61,777 nucleotides of DNA from Ralstonia sp. TCR112 (GTDB lineage Bacteria > Pseudomonadota > Gammaproteobacteria > Burkholderiales > Burkholderiaceae), in contig NZ_VOSS01000068.1 of assembly GCF_007997035.1 (NCBI RefSeq), forward strand, positions 1 through 61,777. Reading direction: 5' to 3'. The translations under genes and the position numbers were made by a program. The notes beneath the pieces were generated by a model. It did no database searches. It was not told the origin of the DNA and saw only the letters and a program-made list of their open reading frames with translations. Below are positions 1-9,596 of this stretch, piece by piece. Numbering within the stretch: the stretch's first letter is position 1; every line of letters starts with the position of its first letter.

Positions 1-167
1 GGTTGTGAGTGCCCATCCCCTCGGCTCCAGAACACACGCTGATTCGCCATGCCGACTCCACCCGCTCAGCAGCTCTCCTGATTTCCAAAGGGATAGAAAG
101 CCTGATCAGTCTTGCGTTTTGCTGAGGGCAATCGTTGGCGTGCTCGAACTATACATAATCCGAAACG

Positions 168-197
168 AATTGCATGCCGCGCATAGTGAATGCAATT
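168..197. terminator. Inverted repeat downstream of fghA
   Basis: Arms AATTGCAT (168-175) and ATGCAATT (190-197) pair perfectly over 8 bp with a 14-base loop. It lies 38 bases past the fghA stop, so it may end or stabilise that transcript. There is no strong T-run, so a terminator role is only suggested. The rest of positions 1-234 shows no convincing gene. Confidence 0.3.
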
Positions 198-234
198 AGT
201 AGAGTTTCTCGAATACCGGAATGCCGACCTGCTG

Positions 235-1098
235 CTAGCGCAGTTGCGCTGCGTGATGCAGCAGGTGATCTTCGATGAAGGTCTCGATGAAGTAGTAGCC
301 GTGGTCGTAGCCGGGGTGGCGGCGCAGTTGCAGCGGCTGCCCGGCTGCGGCGCACGCGGCGGCAAAGTCTTCCGGATACAGCTGCTCGGCGAGGAATTTG
401 TCGGCTTCGCCCTGATCGATCAGGATGCCGCCCGGAAACGGGCATGAGGCCAGCCGCATCAGTTGCGTAGCGTCGTGCGCCGCCCAGGCGGTACGGTCCT
501 CCCCGAGATACCCGGTAAACGCCTTGATGCCCCACGGGCACACCGACGGATGCGCGATGGGCGCAAACGCCGACACCGAAGCAAAGCGCTCTCGATGGCG
601 CAGGGCCAGCGTCAACGCGCCGTGGCCGCCCATCGAATGCCCAAAGATTCCGATGCGTCCGGCTGCCACGGGAAACGCCACGCGCGCGATGTGGTGCAGC
701 TCGTCGGCAATGTAGCTTTCCATGCGGTAGTGCTCGCGCCACGGGGCCTGCGTCGCGTCCAGATAAAAACCGGCGGCGATGCCGAAATCCCAGTGGTCGG
801 CTTCGCCGGGGATGTTTGCGTCGCGCGGGCTGGTGTCTGGGGCGATCAGGATGAGCCCCTCGCGGGCGGCCACGCGTTGCGCGCCGGCCTTGATGGCGAA
901 GGTCTCTTCCGTAGACGTCAGACCTGCCAGATAGAACAGCGCAGGGCACCGCGTACCGACCAGCGCCTGCGGCGGCAGGTAGACCGAGAAGCGCATCGGC
1001 AGCCCGATCGCAGCCGAGGCATGCCGATAGAAGCGCTGCACGCCGCCAAAACAGGCATGCTCGGAAAGCAGTTCAAGGGTGGGCACCGGAATCGTCAT
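235..1098 (-). CDS. fghA: S-formylglutathione hydrolase
   Basis: Second enzyme of glutathione-dependent formaldehyde oxidation: it hydrolyses S-formylglutathione to formate and glutathione in the cytoplasm. The 287-residue product has the usual length for the esterase D family. The nucleophile elbow GHSMGG places the catalytic serine at residue 155. ILIDQGEAD gives the acid at Asp228 and GYDHGYYF gives His266, so the triad is complete. The start is followed by a typical N-terminus (MTIPVPTLELLSEH). It lies 22 bases downstream of the glutathione-dependent formaldehyde dehydrogenase gene on the same strand, the classical operon for this pathway. Confidence 0.95.
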   Translation of the reverse strand: MTIPVPTLELLSEHACFGGVQRFYRHASAAIGLPMRFSVYLPPQALVGTRCPALFYLAGLTSTEETFAIKAGAQRVAAREGLILIAPDTSPRDANIPGEADHWDFGIAAGFYLDATQAPWREHYRMESYIADELHHIARVAFPVAAGRIGIFGHSMGGHGALTLALRHRERFASVSAFAPIAHPSVCPWGIKAFTGYLGEDRTAWAAHDATQLMRLASCPFPGGILIDQGEADKFLAEQLYPEDFAAACAAAGQPLQLRRHPGYDHGYYFIETFIEDHLLHHAAQLR

Positions 1099-1120
1099 CG
1101 CTGGGCTCCGTCTTCAACGT

Positions 1121-2226
1121 TCAATACAAAACGACCGAGCGGATCGACTCACCGCGCTTCATCAGGTCGAAGCCTTCGTTGATGCGCTCCAGCGGCAGCG
1201 TGTGTGTGATCAGATCGTTGATGTTCAGCTTGCCTTCCATGTACCAGTCGACGATCTTCGGCACGTCCGTGCGGCCGCGCGCGCGCCGAATGCGGAACCC
1301 TTCCACTCACGCCCCGTGACGAGCTGGAACGGGCGTGTGCTGATCTCCGCGCCGGCCTCCGCCACGCCGATGATGATCGACTGGCCCCAGCCCTTGTGCG
1401 TGCACTCCAGCGCCTGGCGCATGACCTTCGTGTTGCCGATGCACTCGAACGAGTAATCCGCGCCGCCATCGGTGAGCTGGATGATGTGGTCGACCACGTT
1501 CTCCACATCGTTCGGGTTGATGAAATGCGTCATGCCGAACTTGCGTGCCATCGCCTCGCGCGCGGGGTTCAGATCCACGCCGATGATCTTGTCGGCGCCG
1601 ACCATCTTGGCGCCCTGGATCACGTTCAGCCCGATGCCGCCCAGGCCGAACACGACCACGTTGGCGCCGGCTTCTACCTTGGCCGTGTAGACCACCGCGC
1701 CTACGCCCGTCGTCACGCCGCAGCCGATGTAGCAGACCTTGTCGAACGGCGCGTCGGGGCGAATCTTCGCCAGCGCGATCTCCGGCACCACGATGTGATT
1801 CGCAAACGTTGACGTGCCCATGTAGTGGAACAGCGGCTTGCCATCGAGGGAGAAGCGCGACGTGCCATCCGGCATCAAGCCCTTGCCCTGCGTGGCGCGA
1901 ATCGCTTGGCAGAGGTTCGTCTTGCGCGACAGGCAAAACTTGCACTGGCGGCATTCCGGCGTGTAGAGCGGAATCACGTGGTCGCCTGCCTTCAATGACG
2001 TTACGCCCGCGCCAACCTCAAGCACGACGCCCGCGCCTTCATGGCCAAGGATCGCCGGGAAGATGCCTTCCGGGTCGGCGCCCGAGAGCGTGTAGTAGTC
2101 GGTATGGCAGATGCCGGTCGCCTTGATCTCGACGAGCACTTCGCCGGCACGCGGGCCTTGCAGGTCGACCTCTTCCACGGTGAGCGGAGCACCGGCTTTC
2201 CAGGCGATGGCGGCTTTGGTTTTCAT
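1121..2226 (-). pseudogene. S-(hydroxymethyl)glutathione dehydrogenase, class III ADH, frameshifted near the 3' end
   Basis: First enzyme of glutathione-dependent formaldehyde oxidation, a zinc medium-chain alcohol dehydrogenase. Reading from 2226, the protein has TGICHTD and GHEG (catalytic zinc), four cysteines around CRQCKFC...NLC (structural zinc) and the GLGGIGL nucleotide fold. Frame is lost in the GC run at 1275-1287: codons after GSAFG shift, and the true C-terminus ([15 protein letters not shown] to SIRSVVLY) continues in another frame to the stop at 1121. One missing base explains the break. The start at 2226 has AAGGA six bases upstream; the ATG six bases earlier does not. The tail still encodes conserved sequence, so this is either a recent mutation or a sequencing error; if an error, the gene is intact. 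Confidence 0.88.
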
Positions 2227-2383
2227 GCGCATTCCTTTTCTTGAAGTGGAGCCTGCCCGACGTGGGCAGCGTAGGGAGGGCGATTGTAGAACGTTGCCTG
2301 CTGCGGCAACGTGATAGCGAAGTCATGTCATGCACATCAGACTTCAGATTTCCTTATGACGGCCGTTTCTTGTGCGACGGCAG

Positions 2384-2391
2384 GCCGATAG
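2384..2391 (+). promoter_or_regulatory. Possible flagellar sigma-28 -10 element
   Basis: GCCGATAG differs in one base from the sigma-28 (FliA) -10 consensus GCCGATAA and lies about 64 bases before the chemoreceptor start. The -35 position does not match TAAA, so this is weak support for placing the receptor in the flagellar regulon. Confidence 0.25.
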
Positions 2392-2454
2392 GGCCATGTG
2401 CCGCGTGCCTTACATGGCGGAACCGCCGCCGTGGACTTCGTAGGAAACGATACT

Positions 2455-4257
2455 GTGCTTGCATCCATCCGTACTCGCATTTTGCTGACCTGCGTTGCCA
2501 TCGTGGTCGGCGCATTGACCTTCGCTGGCGGCCTCAACTATCTCGTGACGCGTTCGTACAACGACGAGTCCATCCGCCAGAACCTGCAGTCCGTCGCGCG
2601 CGGCCACATCGCCGGCATCGACGACTGGGTGGCATCGAAGACGCAGATGATGGTGTCGCTGCAAGACGTGGCCGTGTCTGCCGATCCGATCCCGGTCTTC
2701 AAGGCCGTGCACAAGGCGGGCGGCTTCATCAACGTCTATGTCGGCTACCCCGACAAGTCGTACAAATTCTCCAACCCCGAAGGGATTCCGCCCACGTACG
2801 ACCCGACCGCGCGCCCCTGGTACAAGCAGGCCGTGGAAGCCGGCAAGCCCGTGGTCACACCGCCGTACGTGAGCGCCAGCACCGGCCAGCTCGTGGTGAC
2901 CTTCGCCGTGCCCATTCTGCAAGGCAGCACGCTCAAGGGCGTGATTGGCGGCGACGTGGCGATGGACAGCGTGATCGCCAACGTCAAGGCCATTCACCCG
3001 ACGCAGGCGAGCTTCGGCTTCCTGGTCAATGCGGCCGGCAAGATCGTGGCGCATCCGAATGACAAGCTCACCCTCAAGCCGGCGACCGATCTGTCGGCCG
3101 GTCTGAACGAGGCCACGCTGGCATCGCTGGCGCAGGCGGAGAAGCCGGTGGAAGTGTCGGTGGATGGCGCGGCCAAGCTGCTCTACCGCCAGGGCGTGAA
3201 GGGCACCGACTGGGGCCTGGTTGTGGCGCTGGACAAGTCTGACGCCACGGCCGGCATGCGCTCGCTGGTGATGACGTCGATTGGCGCGCTGGTGGGCGTG
3301 GCCATCGTTGCAGCACTCATCGTGGGTGCGATGACGGCACGCGCGTTCCGCCGCCTGTCGATGATCCGCGATGCCATGGACGACATCGGCTCGGGCAGCG
3401 GTGACCTCACCAAGCGTCTGCCGTCGGATGGCCAAGACGAAGTCGCGCAGATCGCCCGTTCGTTCAATACCTTCGCTGACAAGCTCACCGCGGTGATGCA
3501 GCAGATCCGCCTGGGCAGCGATTCGGTGCGCTCGGCCGCGCAGGAAATTGCCGCCGGCAATGCGGACCTCTCGCAGCGCACGGAAGAGCAAGCCAGCTCG
3601 CTGGAAGAAACCGCCTCGAGCATGGAAGAGCTGACGAGCATCGTGAAGCAGAACGCAGACAACGCACGTCAGGCCAGCCAGCTTGCCGTGACGGCGTCGG
3701 ACGTTGCCACGCGCGGCGGCGATGTGGTCGGCCAGGTCGTGCACACCATGGGCGGCATCAACGAGAGCAGCAAGAAGATTGCCGACATCATCGGCGTGAT
3801 CGAAAGCATTGCGTTCCAGACCAACATCCTGGCGCTGAACGCCGCGGTGGAAGCCGCACGTGCCGGCGAGCAGGGCCGCGGCTTTGCCGTGGTGGCCAGC
3901 GAAGTGCGCAGCCTGGCGCAGCGCTCGGCCGGTGCCGCGAAGGAAATCAAGGCGCTGATCCACGACTCGGTGGACCGCGTCTCCAACGGCACGGCGCTGG
4001 TGGATCAGGCCGGCGTGACGATGGCGGAGATCGTCGATGCGGTGAAGCGTGTGACCGACATCATGGGCGAGATTTCGTCGGCGTCGGAAGAGCAGAGCAG
4101 CGGCATCGAGCAGGTCAACCAGGCCGTCAACCAGATGGACCAGGTGACGCAGCAGAACGCCGCGCTGGTGGAGCAGGCGGCTGCTGCCGCGGAGTCGCTG
4201 GAGGAACAGGCCCACAACCTCAATGAGGCGGTGGGGCAGTTCCGCCTGTCGCACTGA
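2455..4257 (+). CDS. Methyl-accepting chemotaxis protein with periplasmic dCache-type sensor
   Basis: Membrane chemoreceptor feeding CheA/CheW. I choose the GTG at 2455 because AGGA sits about nine bases upstream and the product then starts with the first membrane segment ([21 protein letters not shown]). Order of parts: TM1, a periplasmic region of about 240 residues with Cache features ([19 protein letters not shown]), TM2 around residue 275, a HAMP linker, then a long coiled-coil signalling domain. The hairpin tip is present ([20 protein letters not shown]). The C-terminus lacks a CheR-binding pentapeptide. The ligand is unknown, although dCache sensors often bind amino or organic acids. 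An in-frame ATG at 2398 is a less likely start. Confidence 0.9.
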   Translation: MLASIRTRILLTCVAIVVGALTFAGGLNYLVTRSYNDESIRQNLQSVARGHIAGIDDWVASKTQMMVSLQDVAVSADPIPVFKAVHKAGGFINVYVGYPDKSYKFSNPEGIPPTYDPTARPWYKQAVEAGKPVVTPPYVSASTGQLVVTFAVPILQGSTLKGVIGGDVAMDSVIANVKAIHPTQASFGFLVNAAGKIVAHPNDKLTLKPATDLSAGLNEATLASLAQAEKPVEVSVDGAAKLLYRQGVKGTDWGLVVALDKSDATAGMRSLVMTSIGALVGVAIVAALIVGAMTARAFRRLSMIRDAMDDIGSGSGDLTKRLPSDGQDEVAQIARSFNTFADKLTAVMQQIRLGSDSVRSAAQEIAAGNADLSQRTEEQASSLEETASSMEELTSIVKQNADNARQASQLAVTASDVATRGGDVVGQVVHTMGGINESSKKIADIIGVIESIAFQTNILALNAAVEAARAGEQGRGFAVVASEVRSLAQRSAGAAKEIKALIHDSVDRVSNGTALVDQAGVTMAEIVDAVKRVTDIMGEISSASEEQSSGIEQVNQAVNQMDQVTQQNAALVEQAAAAAESLEEQAHNLNEAVGQFRLSH

Positions 4258-4264
4258 TCCCGGC

Positions 4265-4933
4265 TCAGGCCTCGGAAGCGGCTGCGCTGGCAGCCGCCTT
4301 GGCCCGGTCCTGTTCCTCCGCCAAAGCGAGGTCTGCGGCCTGTGCGCGCTTGACCGCGGCCCGTGCAAGGATGCGGTCGATATACGCGCGCACCACGGGC
4401 GTTTCGGGCATCAGCTTGAATATCGTGATCCAGTCGAGTGCGGCGCCCCAGAGCACGTCTGCCGCCGTGAAGCGCTCGCCCAGGAAGTACGGCCCTTTGG
4501 CCAGTTGCGCGTTGATCGCCGCAATGACCGTATCGAAGTCGCCATAGGGCGAGGTCGAATATGCGGCCGGCGCGCGGCCCATGGAATGGTCGACGACAGC
4601 GGGCTCGAAGCACGAACCGTAGAACGCCATCCATCGCAAATACGGCCCACGCAGCGGGTCGCCCACGGCTGGCGACAGCCCGGCTTCGGGATACAGTTCT
4701 GCCGCATACAGATACACCGCCACTTGCTCGGTGATGACCGCATCGCCGTGACGCAGCGTCGGCACCTTGCCCAGCGGATTGAGCGCGAGAAACTCCGGCG
4801 TCTTGTGCTGGCCCGTGGTCAGGTCGAAGGCGTGTACCTCGTAGTCGGCGCCGAGCTCTTCGAGCAACATGCGCGCACCACGCGAGCGGCTGCGCGGGGA
4901 GTGGTAGAGGGTCAGGTGGCGGTCTTGCGGCAT
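4265..4933 (-). CDS. Glutathione S-transferase family protein
   Basis: Cytoplasmic glutathione transferase, substrate unknown. The N-terminal thioredoxin-like half shows the LYHSPRSRSRGARMLLEELG start and the cis-proline region NPLGKVPTL, followed by the glutathione-contacting E(Q)VAVYLY segment. The C-terminal half is alpha-helical (GPYFLGERFTAADVLWG is the conserved helix-capping motif). The start at 4933 has GGAG six bases upstream; upstream in-frame codons add an unconserved 15-residue tail. The last residues are alanine- and lysine-rich. The gene is divergent from an AraC regulator and converges on the chemoreceptor with only seven bases between stops. Confidence 0.88.
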   Translation of the reverse strand: MPQDRHLTLYHSPRSRSRGARMLLEELGADYEVHAFDLTTGQHKTPEFLALNPLGKVPTLRHGDAVITEQVAVYLYAAELYPEAGLSPAVGDPLRGPYLRWMAFYGSCFEPAVVDHSMGRAPAAYSTSPYGDFDTVIAAINAQLAKGPYFLGERFTAADVLWGAALDWITIFKLMPETPVVRAYIDRILARAAVKRAQAADLALAEEQDRAKAAASAAASEA

Positions 4934-5060
4934 CGTTGGCTCCGTGGGCAATGAAACGGGGGGAGGAAAGCTGGCCACTGTAGGTGAAGAGGCCGCGTCC
5001 GTCTTGGAAAAATCCGCCGCCGCAGTGCATCATCGCGGCATCGCCTTCGCCGCCGATTCC

Positions 5061-5873
5061 ATGACCGATCTACGTGACGTTGCCGCCAAGCCAAAGGGCG
5101 TGGTCGATCCGCTGGCCTTTCGTCAGCGCTTCCGCCTGAACCGTTATCAGCCGTGCGCCGCCCTGGCCGGCGTGCTCGATCACCACTGGGTTGTCGAATG
5201 GGACCTGCGCGGCCAGCCGCCCTATACGCAGCGCACGCTGCCGTATCCGTGCGTCAACCTGGTGTTCGACCGTCGGCAGACCGCCGTCTTTGGGGTGGTG
5301 TCAGGCGCGTTCGAAACCACATTGGGCGAGACAGGCCGGGTGATCGGCCTGCGCTTCCGGCCCGGCGCCTTTCGCGCGTTCTTCGGCAAGCCGGTACGTT
5401 TGCTGACCGACAAGACCGTGCCGGTTTCCGATGTGCTGGGCATTGGCCATGCGCAGGCAGAAGAGATCGTGCTTGGCGCAGGTGACGACGCCGGCATGGT
5501 GTCTGCCGCCGAAACGCTGCTGCTGCGCGTGCTGCCGCCGCCGGACCCGCAGGTCGAGCGCATCCACACCATCCTGCAGTCGCTGCAAGAGGACGCACAC
5601 CTGACACAGGTGCGCGACCTGGCCGAGCGCGCCGGCATGAGCGAACGGACGATGCAGCAGTTGTTCTCGGAGTACGTGGGCGTGACGCCGAAATGGGTGA
5701 TCCGCCGATACCGCCTGCACGAGGCGGCCGACCAGCTTGCCAACGGCGCAGCCGTGGACCTGGCCGAGCTCGCGCACGGGCTTGGCTACTTCGACCAGGC
5801 GCACTTCACGCGCGATTTTCGGCGCCTTGTGGGGAAGGCGCCTGGAGAATACCGGCGCGCCAATCAGGCCTAG
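5061..5873 (+). CDS. AraC family transcriptional regulator
   Basis: About 270 residues: an N-terminal domain of the type often preceding AraC modules (FRQRFRLNRYQPCAALAGVLDHHW, PYPCVNLVF, GLRFRPGAF) and a C-terminal double helix-turn-helix (LAERAGMSERTMQQLFSEYVGVTPK; LAHGLGYFDQAHFTRDFRRLVG). The second HTH carries the family signature. The ATG at 5061 begins conserved sequence but has no good ribosome site; an in-frame ATG at 4944 is possible but adds unconserved residues. It is divergent from the glutathione S-transferase gene, which it may control. The effector cannot be read from the sequence. Confidence 0.85.
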   Translation: MTDLRDVAAKPKGVVDPLAFRQRFRLNRYQPCAALAGVLDHHWVVEWDLRGQPPYTQRTLPYPCVNLVFDRRQTAVFGVVSGAFETTLGETGRVIGLRFRPGAFRAFFGKPVRLLTDKTVPVSDVLGIGHAQAEEIVLGAGDDAGMVSAAETLLLRVLPPPDPQVERIHTILQSLQEDAHLTQVRDLAERAGMSERTMQQLFSEYVGVTPKWVIRRYRLHEAADQLANGAAVDLAELAHGLGYFDQAHFTRDFRRLVGKAPGEYRRANQA

Positions 5874-5884
5874 CGCGCCCAGCA

Positions 5885-7660
5885 TCAATCCGCCGCGACC
5901 GCCACGTCTGGCGACGCAGGCGGGCGGTCCGTCATGACGCAGTTGCGCCCCGCCAGCTTCGCGGCATAGAGCAGATGATCCGCCCGCCGCAGCAGCGGCT
6001 CCAGTTCGGGCCCATCCGCCGCGGACGCTGCTGCCACGCCAAAGCTGGCGGTCATGCGGCACGGCTGATCGGTGCCGGTGGGTACCGTCACCTCGGCAAT
6101 GCGATGACGCAGATGATTGGCAACCGCGCGGGCCTGCGCGAGGCTGTCTGCCCACACCATCACCGCAAACTCCTCGCCGCCGATGCGCGCCACCATGTCG
6201 GCGGACGGGCCTTCGGCGCGGCACAGCCTTGCAACGGTGCGCAGCGCCTCGTCGCCCACGGCATGGCCGTACGTATCGTTGATGCGCTTGAAGTGGTCGA
6301 TGTCGAACATGATGAGTGCAACGAGCCGCGCTTTGGGCTGCGGCGATTTGCACATCGCGCCGGCCCGGTCTTCAAAGGCGCGGCGATTGAGCAACTGGGT
6401 GAGCGGGTCAGTCTCGGCCATGCGCGCGAGTTCCTGCATCAGGTGCGCACGTTCCACTTCCAGCCGGCGGCGCTCGATGCTGTTGATGCGCAGCACGCGG
6501 ATCGCCTCGAACATCGCGCGGATCTCGCGCCGCGCAAAGGCGGTCGGGATGTGCACGCTCAGGTTGCCGCGCGCAATCCCGTCAATCAGCCGTGTGGCGT
6601 TCACGAACGGCCCCACCACGTTGCGGCGGAACGAGATCGTCATCCACGCCAGGGCGCCGAGCACCGACAACACCGCGCCTGCCGAGCCGATGAGCACCAG
6701 CAGCATCGCGCACCGATGTTCGCGGATGTCGTCTTCCGCCAGGCGCAGCACGATGTCGCGGAAATCCGTGATGGCCCGCATGGTGGGCACGTAGCGGTCC
6801 GCAAATGCCGCCGGGGTGATATCGGCGCCGCTGGGCTGGCTGGCCTGGGCGCGCACTGTGGCCACATAGCGCAGGCCATCGCCAAAATACTGGGCGCCGA
6901 CGGTGGCCAGCGCGTGCTGGTTCAATGCCGAATGCGCGCCGACGCGCGTCTCGATCATGCTGCGAAGCTGGTCGATGCGGCCTTGCGTGCGTTCGATGGC
7001 CAGCTGCTCTTCAAACGTGAGCATGCGGTGCATGGCGAGCGCGCCAGTGAAGCGCGAACCGAGCTGGCCCGCGTATTCCCGCAGATCAGCCGACAGCCGC
7101 GCCAGCGTCAGGCAATTGAGCACGTCGGGATCGCCGCGCGTGATGTTGGACGTGCGCGCGTTGACGATGGGCAGGAATTCGGGGATCACCGCGATCATGC
7201 GGCCCACCCCGTCGGCCAGGTCGTTGCTGCTGCGTGAGCGCAGGGGCAGGGCGGTCAGTCGGTCGATGTTGGCGCGGGCCGCGGCCAGGTGCGTTTGGGC
7301 GCTGCGCGCGGCCTTGATGTCGGTTTCGCAGCCTGGGCAATCCTCAGGGCGCAGCGCGTCGAGCAATTGGGCAACGTGTTCGTCGCTGGCGGCACGCATG
7401 CGTTGGAGCGCCGCGATGCGCTCGGCCGGCACCGGCAAGTCTTCGCCGAGCACGCCGTTGGTGGGGCCGCGCTCGGCTGACACCTTCTCCATCGCCAGCA
7501 GCGTTATGCGCAGCGCCTGGATGCTGCGGGCCGCATCGTCGGCGCGGCCATAGGCCAGCCACGCGTAGCCCAGCAGCCAGCACGACAACGACAACACCGG
7601 AACGAGGACGATGGCGACGCTGGCGCCAAAGCGCCTGTCCATCGACGTTTCAGAAGACAT
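5885..7660 (-). CDS. Membrane GGDEF diguanylate cyclase with HAMP domain
   Basis: Predicted to make cyclic di-GMP from two GTP. One membrane segment follows the N-terminus (VAIVLVPVLSLSCWLLGYAW), then a long periplasmic helical region of about 270 residues, a second membrane segment (MLLVLIGSAGAVLSVLGAL), HAMP, a coiled coil and a GGDEF domain. The active site is GGEEF with the upstream FDIDHFKRINDTYGH and DPLTQLLNRRAFE. The inhibitory-site position reads P-S-A-D, not R-x-x-D, so product feedback may be weak. Start choice is uncertain: 7660 and 7642 are ATG codons without clear ribosome sites. It converges on the AraC gene with 11 bases between stops. Confidence 0.9.
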   Translation of the reverse strand: MSSETSMDRRFGASVAIVLVPVLSLSCWLLGYAWLAYGRADDAARSIQALRITLLAMEKVSAERGPTNGVLGEDLPVPAERIAALQRMRAASDEHVAQLLDALRPEDCPGCETDIKAARSAQTHLAAARANIDRLTALPLRSRSSNDLADGVGRMIAVIPEFLPIVNARTSNITRGDPDVLNCLTLARLSADLREYAGQLGSRFTGALAMHRMLTFEEQLAIERTQGRIDQLRSMIETRVGAHSALNQHALATVGAQYFGDGLRYVATVRAQASQPSGADITPAAFADRYVPTMRAITDFRDIVLRLAEDDIREHRCAMLLVLIGSAGAVLSVLGALAWMTISFRRNVVGPFVNATRLIDGIARGNLSVHIPTAFARREIRAMFEAIRVLRINSIERRRLEVERAHLMQELARMAETDPLTQLLNRRAFEDRAGAMCKSPQPKARLVALIMFDIDHFKRINDTYGHAVGDEALRTVARLCRAEGPSADMVARIGGEEFAVMVWADSLAQARAVANHLRHRIAEVTVPTGTDQPCRMTASFGVAAASAADGPELEPLLRRADHLLYAAKLAGRNCVMTDRPPASPDVAVAAD

Positions 7661-7980
7661 GAACGGAGGGGTGGAGCGTCTGGGCGGCGGTTGGGCAGAG
7701 CCGGAAGGCAGTTGCAAACGGGTTGCACAGGCCCGCGCTTATTGCCGCGTGCAGTGCACATCTCTGGGCTAACGGCAGCATCGGGCGCTTCTTTACGTTG
7801 CCATTGGACCCCCGCCGCGAGTGCGGACTGCAAACAAATGCAAAAGGATTCTTACGGGATGTTCGGGCGGAAGGAAGGGCCGAAGGGCAGCGGACTGTCA
7901 GGTCGTTGCCGCGGCATGGCACGAGATGGCGCCATGCGCATCTCGTGCCTGAGTGAGGATCGAATGATCCGGCGCGCTAG
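7661..7980. other. Gene-free stretch between GGDEF and ABM genes
   Basis: About 320 bases without a supported coding region. It holds the upstream region of the GGDEF gene, and near its right end an 11-bp perfect inverted repeat. I see no clear promoter or other element. Confidence 0.5.
7918..7949 (-). terminator. Hairpin downstream of the ABM gene
   Basis: GGCACGAGATG (7918-7928) and CATCTCGTGCC (7939-7949) form a perfect 11-bp stem with a 10-base loop. It begins 32 bases past the ABM gene stop on the minus strand. No T-run follows, so it may be a Rho-assisted terminator or a transcript-stabilising hairpin. Confidence 0.45.
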
Positions 7981-8274
7981 CTATTTGACCGCCACCTCGG
8001 AGTGCACGACCTCCGGCGCCTTGGCAAAGAACGGCCCCACCAGCTTGCGCCATTCCTGGAAGTCGTCGGACTCGCGAAAATCGACCATGTGGTCTTCCAC
8101 GGTGTTCCAGCGCACCAGGAGCACGTAGCTCGTGTCGCGCTCGACAATGTGGTGCAGCTCGGCGCCGTGGCAGCCTTTGGCGCGGGAAAACAGCGGCAGG
8201 GCTTGCTGGACAGCGGCTTCAAACTCGCGCTGCTTGCCGGCGAGAATTTCGATGTGGGCCATTTCGAATACCAC
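7981..8274 (-). CDS. Antibiotic biosynthesis monooxygenase (ABM) domain protein
   Basis: Small dimeric ferredoxin-like alpha-beta barrel protein of about 97 residues. Conserved family features are FEMAHIEILAGKQREFEAAV, RAKGCHGAELHH, YVLLVRWNTVEDHMVDFR and the final FFAKAPEVVHSE. Members include quinol monooxygenases and heme-degrading or uncharacterised proteins; the substrate here is unknown. I choose GTG at 8274 because GGAG lies exactly six bases upstream (complement of 8281-8284), giving MVFEMAHIEI as N-terminus. The ATG at 8262 is the alternative. The gene is divergent from the AI-2E transporter gene. Confidence 0.82.
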   Translation of the reverse strand: MVFEMAHIEILAGKQREFEAAVQQALPLFSRAKGCHGAELHHIVERDTSYVLLVRWNTVEDHMVDFRESDDFQEWRKLVGPFFAKAPEVVHSEVAVK

Positions 8275-8516
8275 GTTGTGCTCCGTTCGGTTGGATGGGG
8301 TGAGCAGACTATAGCCGGCAATCGCTCGCGCCATAGCCGGGCCGGTAGCGGGGTTGTTCGACCGTGCGACGCGAACTTTTGGTTGGCTTCGCAGGCCTTG
8401 TCCACCTGCCGGCGCCCCTTTGACAACCGCCGCTGCGCGGGCATACTCGGATTTCATTGCCTTGGCCCGGATCCTGCTCGGGCCCTTCAGGCGTCACCTT
8501 CAAGCGAAAGCAACCC

Positions 8517-9566
8517 ATGGATAGCGGAAACGACCACCAGAAATTTTTCTACCTCTTGCTGTTCGTCGTCACGCTTGGCCTTTGCTGGATCCTGTCACCG
8601 TTCTTCGGCGCGGTGTTCTGGGGTGTCATCCTGGCGATCCTGTTCCAGCCCGTGCAGCGCGCGCTGGTCGCTCGGATGGGCAAGCGGCGCAATCTCGCTG
8701 CGCTCGCCACCCTCGCCCTGATCATCCTCATCGTGATCCTGCCTGTGATCTTTGTGACAGCGACCATCGTGCAGGAAATCGGCGTCGCCTATCAGGAGGT
8801 CCAGAGCGCGCAGCCGAACTACTCCCGGTACCTATCGGAAGCGGTGCATGCGCTGCCGACGTGGGTTCAGCAGCTGCTTGCCAAAGCGGGCCTGACGAAC
8901 ATTGCCGGCATCCAGAAAAAGCTGGCCGACGGCGCCGCGCAGATCAGCCAGTTTGCCGCCACGCAGGCGCTGAGCATCGGGCAGAACACGTTCCAGTTTG
9001 TGGTCGGCTTTGGCGTGATGCTGTACATGGTGTTCTTCCTGCTGCGCGATGGCGCCGAGATCGGCCGCCGCGTGCGCCGCGCGCTGCCGATGGACGAAGA
9101 GCACAAGCGCCTGCTGCTCAGCAAGTTCACGACCGTGGTGCGCGCCACCGTCAAAGGCAACATTGCCGTGGCGCTGGTGCAGGGCGCCCTCGGCGGGCTG
9201 ATCTTCTGGATCCTTGGCATCGACGGCGTGGTGCTGTGGGGCGCGCTGATGGCATTCCTGTCGCTGCTGCCGGCGATTGGCGCGAGCCTCGTGTGGATTC
9301 CGGTCGCGGTCTACTTCCTGATGGTGGGCGCGATCTGGAAATGCGTGATCCTCGTCGCGTTCTGCGGCGGCGTGATCGGCCTCGTCGACAACCTGCTGCG
9401 CCCGCTGCTGGTCGGCAAGGACACCAAGATGCCCGACTGGGTCGTGCTGATCTCAACCCTGGGCGGAATGGAGCTGTTCGGCATCACCGGCTTCGTGATC
9501 GGCCCGCTGGTCGCCGCACTGTTCATGGCCAGCTGGGACATCTTTGCGCGCGGGCAGAACGAATGA
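8517..9566 (+). CDS. AI-2E family transporter-like membrane protein
   Basis: About 350 residues with the family layout: two N-terminal membrane helices (YLLLFVVTLGLCWIL, VFWGVILAILFQPV), a third, a soluble loop (about residues 100-180), then a block of five or so helices ending in GPLVAALFMASWDIF. Conserved motifs include RPLLVGKDTKMPDWVVLISTLGG and FGITGFVIGPLVAAL. The family contains E. coli TqsA and Na+/H+ antiporter-type members as well as proteins of unknown role, so autoinducer export should not be assumed. The start ATG at 8517 precedes the first helix; the upstream in-frame ATG at 8457 adds an unconserved leader. Confidence 0.88.
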   Translation: MDSGNDHQKFFYLLLFVVTLGLCWILSPFFGAVFWGVILAILFQPVQRALVARMGKRRNLAALATLALIILIVILPVIFVTATIVQEIGVAYQEVQSAQPNYSRYLSEAVHALPTWVQQLLAKAGLTNIAGIQKKLADGAAQISQFAATQALSIGQNTFQFVVGFGVMLYMVFFLLRDGAEIGRRVRRALPMDEEHKRLLLSKFTTVVRATVKGNIAVALVQGALGGLIFWILGIDGVVLWGALMAFLSLLPAIGASLVWIPVAVYFLMVGAIWKCVILVAFCGGVIGLVDNLLRPLLVGKDTKMPDWVVLISTLGGMELFGITGFVIGPLVAALFMASWDIFARGQNE

Positions 9567-9596
9567 GGCTTCGGCCGAATGGGTGGAGCGTCCCGC

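Noticed and set aside
2410-4368. Minus-strand open frame of 652 codons opposite the chemoreceptor
   Set aside because: It is antisense to a clear chemoreceptor gene; its translation is His/Arg/Leu-rich as expected from GC-rich reverse frames, and it has no ribosome site.
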